Below, one piece after another: positions 57,334-64,000 of a stretch of DNA of 64,000 bases. The translations under genes were made by a program, and so were the position numbers. The stretch lies in assembly GCF_016802725.1 (NCBI RefSeq), contig NC_052669.1, forward strand, positions 4,083,501 through 4,147,500, given 5' to 3'. The first letter of the stretch is position 1. Each line of letters begins with the position of its first letter. Source of the stretch: Solenopsis invicta. Taxonomy: Eukaryota; Arthropoda; Insecta; Hymenoptera; Formicidae. The notes beneath the pieces were generated by a model. The model was not told where the DNA came from. It made no database searches and was given only the letters and a program-made list of their open reading frames with translations.

Positions 57334-59191
57334 TCCCGGTGTTACAATATTGTTGTCGGACCGAAGAGCCGTTGATTATTTACGACCCTGTTGTGCGTTG
57401 GATTTTGCGATGGATTTTACTCAGTTTCGCTCTAAATTCATACGCGACCTGCACGAATTGCTTTCTTGCTTTAATACATGGACATCTCATTTTCCATTTG
57501 GCACCATATTAAATATTCATAAGCTATTTAAAAAAACACATTTGTATTAATAATATGCACGTACATTAATTAAGCATAAGAAGCAAGTAGCTAGAAATTA
57601 CAATAAACATCGGAGAAGATTCAATAAAAGTAGTACAATAAAATTTTATTACTATTTAAAGCTACAACTACCAAATATTTTTAAATTTTAATATATCTTG
57701 CGATTCGGAGTTAAATATTTTATTGGCCGTGATAATAAATTGAGCATTCTGTAAACAGATGCTCCTATACGTTGAATGCGTTTATTATTATTTTTAAAAA
57801 TCTAACATTCATAATAATATGTATATGTATATATAAATATGTAATATACGATGTGTATATTTTTATGAATTTTAGACTATACGAGTATATGTATATATAA
57901 TGCAAAAATCATAGCAATTCAAATAACTATTTAGATTAAATCTAGACTAAATAAGAAACATCAAACTTTTATTTTTGAGAAATTATTTAAAAATACTTCA
58001 CAAAAAAATATATATCGGTTTGTCCGGAATAAAACTGTTCAAAAGTGCAAATACGCTTAAAGTTATCAAATGTAAATTTAAGTTATGATACAGCTTATCA
58101 TTCCATATATAACTGCTCGCATTATTGATAACTTATTGATTTTTTGACCTCTTACTCAATACACTTACTTAATACACTATAACGGTACTCATTTCGTAAT
58201 AACCGTAAAATCAAATATTTTAATATGACTGTTAACTACTTATAGGAAATTAAAATTATATTCAAAATAATTATTAAATTATTTTGCAAATCAAGATTCA
58301 ATGGTGAATCCAAAATGAATCCTACTAAATGATTAATCCGTCGAACAAAACAAAATTCCCAAAAAGCTCATTTTGCTCTTTCTTGACATAATAGATATCT
58401 CGGCACATGTCCCTTGGGTTCAGTACCAATCCCGTTCAACAAAACCCTGGGAATGGACTCGCCTACTTCGACAACATATCCGCGATACGCAGTTCTGAGT
58501 GCGTTCTCGCTTACATTTCTTCTTCTTACGTGACCAACGCCAAAATGCCTCTTGAGAATACCATTTACAGAATGCGTGCACGAACTTCCTTTATTTAATA
58601 TCATCCAGCTTAATCTGATCAAGCTTGTCTGATGTAAAGAAAATTAAGAACAATATATTATTATCCGCACTAATAATCCTAAGAATCAAATAAAAGCAGA
58701 TAAGAAATGAATTTATAAGAGAAAACGCAATTTACCCAAGTTAAATCAATCTATTTTTAAATTAATTAATAGACAATTTAATTTTTAAAAAATTTATTTT
58801 TAATAATATTTATGGAAAATTTGGGCCAAAATTAAATTAACAAAATTATATAAATCAAATTAATTAAAACAATTATATTAATAATTTTATGTTGATAATT
58901 TAACAAATGTAAAATACCGATAACTTTAATAATCTACATATTAAAATACATATTTATATAATGCATGTAAAATATTTTTTAAAATTATAATCACTTATTA
59001 TCATTCTTTATGTAATTTATAGATACATAATTTAGCTTCTGAGTACGCACATAAATATAATATCAAATAAAAATATAAATATAAAAAATTACATGACACG
59101 GCAATAGTCAAGACTTGTTTCATAAACAAGTTTAACACAAACAGTTTTAAATTCTTATCTTCAATCCTGACACTTATGACGTAAGATATTC
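57334..59191. other. Intergenic region, no gene supported
   Basis: AT-rich except for a GC-richer patch (58380-58620) with a 84-codon - strand frame. That frame has no signature I recognise and may be a decayed coding fragment. Confidence 0.45.
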
Positions 59192-59198
59192 TATAAAT
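59192..59198 (+). promoter_or_regulatory. Possible TATA box of SVWC gene 1
   Basis: TATAAAT lies 76 bp upstream of the start codon, a spacing that would give a leader of roughly 45 nt. No strong initiator is visible. Confidence 0.35.
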
Positions 59199-59267
59199 TA
59201 AGTTCGATATTAGAATTCTTCATAATAGTTCGTTAATTTTCTCCTGTGTAACAACGTATATTTCACA

Positions 59268-59371
59268 ATGAAATATTTTGCGTCTCTCTGTATTCTTTTG
59301 CTATTTGTGTGCTACTCAGTGCAAGTTCCACAATATGGTACGCAATTTTATTTAAACATTCTCTCTCTTTA

Positions 59372-59422
<51 letters not shown>

Positions 59423-60279
59423 CAATGTACAATAAATAAATAAAATAATTTAAATAATAAGTTTAAACTTCTAATAGATGAAAATGTCAAACAAATACGA
59501 GACAATCTACATCAGTCACAATGAATCTTAGTGCCAAATTATAATTTTTACAATCTCCGGCTTATGCGAACTGCGCGCCGCATTTTTATCGGATTTGAAA
59601 CACAGTTATTGCATGATATCAAAATATGTAATATTATTAAATTGACAAACAATTTAATAGTTTCGATAGATGGTTAGAAGCATCTATAGAATCCCCCTTT
59701 CAGAAATATTGTAAATAATTTTATCGCGAAAAAAATAAGCTGGATATATTGTAAGAATTATTATCCACCTCTAAAATCCGCTGTGTGTCCAATATGACTG
59801 CCTCTTTATATTTATGTTTGACATTTTCATTGGTCAAAATTTCAAATTTATTGTTAATATTACTGAAAATAGCGTTCATCTATCATATTGTATATTGATT
59901 ATTGTAAGAAAGTAACACCCACATGCCATAAACATATATATTCTTATTTATTTTATCTTAATTCTTCATAAAAATTATTTTAGAGAACTGTCTTCGTGAC
60001 GTACTTCCTCAAGCAGATCGAGAAAGATGTATAAAAGTAACATGCACATCGCAGAACAGATATACAATAGAAGAGTAAGTTTAGTGACATCTACACATTA
60101 TTATTTATAAAAGTATTGCATGTACATTGTTCAACTATTAATATAAAATTAATATCAATTAATGTACAATATGTATAATTATTTGCTTTAGGTGTAATTG
60201 TGCGAAGAATGCAGGACAACATCTTGGAGAACGTAATTCTGAATATCCTGTTTGTTGTCCGCGGTGCAGTAAAGTTTAA
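59268..60279 (+). CDS. Secreted single-domain von Willebrand type C (SVWC) protein 1
   Basis: Exons are 59268-59337, 59984-60074 and 60192-60279, giving 82 aa. A signal peptide (YFASLCILLLFVCYSVQV) is followed by a domain with eight cysteines in the SVWC order: ENC, ERC, VTC, then CNC, then the hallmark YPVCCPRC ending. SVWC proteins are arthropod secreted peptides; the best-known member, Vago, is induced by infection and nutrition signals. Function here is by family only. Intron 1 contains a (TC)n tract (59360-59423). A paralog with the same exon layout follows 1.6 kb downstream. Confidence 0.85.
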
Positions 60280-61913
60280 TACGACATATTAAAAATGTGA
60301 TATTAGTCCCTATGTGATAACCTCTTATACATTACAAATACATAAAATGTATAAAAGTATACGTATATGTGTGTGTAAAATCTCTCTCTCGTTATCAATT
60401 ATTATATATACCAAATTATAAATAAAGTATCAACATTTACAAATATATATATACCTATACATATACAATATATAGTTTCCTTTTAATAAAAATAAAATTT
60501 TTTTAAAATAGTAATAATTGAATAATAAAGTAATATCTATTTTAATTATAATATTTTTACGGTAATTTAGCATACATGTCATTAGACTTATAATTATCAA
60601 TAAAATAGTAAATCTTATTAATAAAAAATTTAATATTTGTATGTAAACATAATATTTATATGTAAAAATAGAGATAATAAAAGCTTTAATTAATAAGATT
60701 CAATTTGATTTGATATTTAAACCTCTTTGATTCAAAGCAAACTATTCTAAAATTTTTAATTTAAAAGATTAGAATACGAATTGTATAAAATCGTATTTCT
60801 CACTAATAAATAAAACATGTGCAACCATGTTATTGAAGTAAAAGAAAACGTTATTTTATTAAATAAAATAAATTCTATCAGTTTTACATAAGTTTCAAAT
60901 ACTGAAATACATGTTCTTTTACTTTATATTAATTTACTTTATATTTTTACTTTATATTACTCAATATAATTTTTTCTTATTCAGAAATCTTTCATTATAT
61001 ATTAAAACTCCATCTAATTGAAAGTTATATTTTAATAAGGTTCAGTAAAATAACTCTGATACGACTTATTTAAAAAAATATAAAATAGATCCCAGAAATT
61101 TATTTAAAATATAATATATGAAATGTGGATTTTAAATAAAAATTTAAAATACAAAATAGTTTTTTATGATTTCGTTTACTTGAATGTACATTAACTATTT
61201 TCACGTATTTAACTGCAACCGTATTATACATATATAAAGCTCTTAAAAGCTTTTAGAATTTTTCAGTGACTTCAATTAAAACCAGCTTAACAAAATTGGC
61301 GTCCTTCATGCTCTTTTGATTCGGTCTCATGATAAAACTGCCATAGGAAAATAATCTTTTGACCGGTAAATAAAGACATATTAAACTTAATAAGCATTCG
61401 TCTTACGGTTGAATATATAGCGATCGAAATATTTCACAGTTATATTTTAATCTTGAAAGTGCATACATTCTAATTGCGCAACGTTTGTATTTAATTCGTT
61501 AGAACCCTTAGCGTCTTCATTAGCAGTAAAAATTTATTTAAAATATTTATTTTGAATTAAGTAATTATTTTCTTTTTTCTATTTAAAATAAAAAAATTTA
61601 GAAAATAAAATATAGGTCATAAAAAATTATTTAAAATAATAAATACAAAATAACTATTTTATTTTATTTTATTTCATTTTATTTTATTTTAAATACGTAC
61701 TTTAAGCAATGTTATTTCACATACAATCAAAATATTCCTGTATTTTAACAATTTGATTCAATCTAATTCAATTCGATTCAGCATTAAAAATTTGATTTAC
61801 AAACTTTTATTCGTTATTTAATCTTTTCAACGTCAAAGTGGAAAACAATAGAGATGTACATATAAGTATATATATTGAAAGCTTACTCGTCTGATTAAAC
61901 GTAATTCTACAAA
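60280..61913. other. Spacer between the two SVWC genes
   Basis: Very AT-rich, no coding sequence recognised. A TATAAGTA word at 61861-61868 lies 53 bp upstream of the next start codon and could be its TATA box. Confidence 0.45.
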
Positions 61914-62613
61914 ATGAAATACTTGAAATCATTGACACTTCTTATTTTGATTCATTTCAGTATGCAAATACCAAAATATGGTATGTATAAATTACACCAA
62001 GCGTCGCAATAACGTTTGATTTCAATGTAAAATTATCATTATAATATAATTTATAATTCAATTAACTAGTCATTGAATTTATATGTTTACCTATGTAAGA
62101 TCACATATTTCTGACAATTAATTAAATATTACATTTATATTATAATTTTAAAACTCTTTTGTATAAGAAGGAACAAGATACTTTATGTTTTATGAATGTC
62201 TTTCGATTTAAAGAAAACAATATCGTGATATTTTGTAACTAATGTAATATTTTGTAATTTACATATTCTAACTAACGATACATTCTTCATTACACGTAAT
62301 TTAATATAATAGTGTTTTTTACATTTACACAGTAAATTGTCCCAAAAATATGATGATTAATGACGATTGTGAATGTTGTGAAGTGACATGTTGGTCAACA
62401 ACAGAAATGACAGAAAAAGCGTGAGTTAAGCAATTTATAAAGTTTAGCATTTTAGAGTTTAGATATAATATTAGATGTTAATATTTTATAAATTTTAGAT
62501 GTGCCCTTTTTCAATGTGCCCCAGAAAAACAGATCGGATATCATGAAGTAGATAAGACAAAAGAGTATCCAGACTGTTGCGGATATCCTATTTGCAATAA
62601 TCAAAATGTATAA
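61914..62613 (+). CDS. Secreted SVWC-like cysteine-rich protein 2
   Basis: Exons are 61914-61980, 62333-62420 and 62499-62613, giving 89 aa. Exon phases equal those of gene 1 (phase 1, phase 2). The signal peptide is YLKSLTLLILIHFSMQI, followed in both genes by IPKYG or VPQYG at the first junction. The cysteine pattern is NC, DDC, ECC, VTC, ACA, QC and YPDCC...IC. It keeps the terminal YPxCC of SVWC and adds two cysteines (ten in all), hinting at one extra disulfide. It is clearly a tandem paralog of gene 1 that has diverged strongly. Confidence 0.8.
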
Positions 62614-64000
62614 AAATGTATATGTACACATATTATTGCATAAATAAAAAAAGTTTGTAAGTGTACAATAACAATCTGATAATCTAATTTTCTTTTTCTA
62701 ATCTCTTTAGACATAAAATATACTTTAAATATAAAATTGCTTTTTTTCAGAAATTTAATGAAAACAACAATGGTTGTATATCAATAATTAGTAAATAAAC
62801 ATGAGAAAAAATTCTTTCTAATATAGTAAAACGAAAGAAGTTGTATATACATATATATTTAAATTTAAATTAAAAAATTCCCGGTTTTCCAAAAAATAGG
62901 CACTCAATTTTTTTTATAATCAATTATTCATATGTTCCGTATTATTTTAAAGCTAAATATTATTTATAATTAAATTAAAAATAATGGTAATAATAAGACA
63001 TGTGCAATACGAATAAACAAATAAATTGATATATACATAATATATAATATTTAAATATTGTGGAAACAGTAAGAAATCAGAGTAAAAAATTTATGTAAAA
63101 ATATTATACTCTCTTTACACATCGCAGATTTGTCAAAATGCAAAACTTTATGAAGAATGGTTCTCCGGAGTATAATGGCCGGCGAAATCTTGATTAAGCA
63201 TGAAGCGGAGTATATTTCACATAGTATAGAGGCAACCAACCGAGAGGAGCCATCGCTGTACATTTGCATGTCTCTGCAGAGAAGCCACGGCTAAATATGC
63301 ACCGCTCGTTACTTAACCAACCAACGTCGGTGAAGCTCTGCTTCTGCTATAGATCCACCGCGAAATTCTACCATTCTTACACGCTCTATGTCATTTCGCG
63401 CGATTTCGTGTGGAAGCGACTTAATTTAGAATAGTTTGATTAATTACTGCTTGACATTTATCATGCGCATAAAACACGCGACATTCTTATTGGATTTTAT
63501 TTTATTTTATCTTTTGTTTTATTAAATTGCAAGAAAACTGATGTATATACAAAGATTCAACAATTTTGTGAAATTAACGTGAAAATCGTTAATGCAAAAT
63601 CAATATTATATATATATACACACATACACATATGACAGTCTCATAATCTTGGCGTTGATGTTGCATTGTGTAACTAAAATTCTATCTAAAAAAATCTCTA
63701 TATGCTTTTTCCGGTTAAATCTACAATGCAAATCGAATGGCGGATAAAAATGCTCGCGAACTGAGCTTGAAGAGACGACATATGCTATATACGTACATTT
63801 TTTTACCCCAGAGATCTCCAACTAAAATACATGAAATATAAGAGGAACGGCAAATTTCCATATAAATCTCAGCATTGTTCTTTTGCACCGGAAGAACTGA
63901 CAGACTGTGGAATAAGCGTTAGCAATGATATATCGCCCTAAAACAGATTAAACTAGTTGGTCTGATACCGGTTATGATGCCATCTAAAGGATATGCGACG
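62614..64000. other. 3' flank of the window, no gene supported
   Basis: AT-rich to about 63100, then a GC-richer patch (63140-63420) and mixed sequence to the end. No splice-consistent coding region was recognised. GC-rich patches like this preceded genes elsewhere in the window, so a promoter of a gene beyond 64000 is possible. Confidence 0.4.

Noticed and set aside
58368..58622. 84-codon - strand frame in a GC-richer patch
   Set aside because: No motif or homology recognised; kept only as a note in the intergenic entry.

Overview
The window looks like an insect nuclear genome. It is AT-rich, has intron-split genes with GT-AG junctions, and carries mariner, BEL/Pao, hAT-like and TTAA-flanked elements plus arthropod gene families. 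A hymenopteran, probably an ant, is my best guess from the gene content, but no single base pattern proves it. Exon coordinates below come from reading splice sites by eye and checking that the frame stays open across every junction.

Positions 1-21750 hold a tandem array of juvenile-hormone-acid-methyltransferase-like (JHAMT-like) genes on the + strand. Three five-exon copies are intact (9701-12999, 14231-18030, 19258-20939; 273, 273 and 272 aa). A truncated exon 1 lies at 792-890 and a decayed exon 2 at 21573-21742. The array is loaded with mobile DNA. A degenerate mariner carrying a small MITE abuts the truncated copy. A 7 kb composite DNA transposon (2218-9228) was itself invaded by a BEL/Pao retroelement. 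A hAT-type MITE sits just 5' of the TATA box of copy 1. A 1.59 kb TTAA-flanked element occupies intron 2 of copies 1 and 2, while copy 3 has the clean empty site. A 510 bp foldback element is nested in the copy-2 version. Different exons and introns support different sister pairs, which points to gene conversion or unequal crossing-over.

Positions 23800-45150 hold four secreted S1-family serine protease genes on the + strand. Three have the full His/Asp/Ser triad and a trypsin-type Asp in the S1 pocket. The third gene (34236-37684) has lost His, Ser, the pocket Asp and a disulfide pair, so it should be a non-catalytic homolog. A tandemly duplicated fragment of an hnRNP L / smooth-like gene lies between genes 3 and 4.

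Positions 45150-49630 are AT-rich with no gene that I can support. A TGN38/TGOLN2-like trans-Golgi membrane protein gene is on the - strand (49633-52468). A glycerate-kinase-like gene is on the + strand (54872-57333); it has a GC-AG intron, and several family signature motifs are eroded. Two small secreted cysteine-rich genes of the single-domain von Willebrand type C (SVWC) kind follow (59268-60279 and 61914-62613). The rest is spacer. I saw no tRNA, rRNA or CRISPR features.
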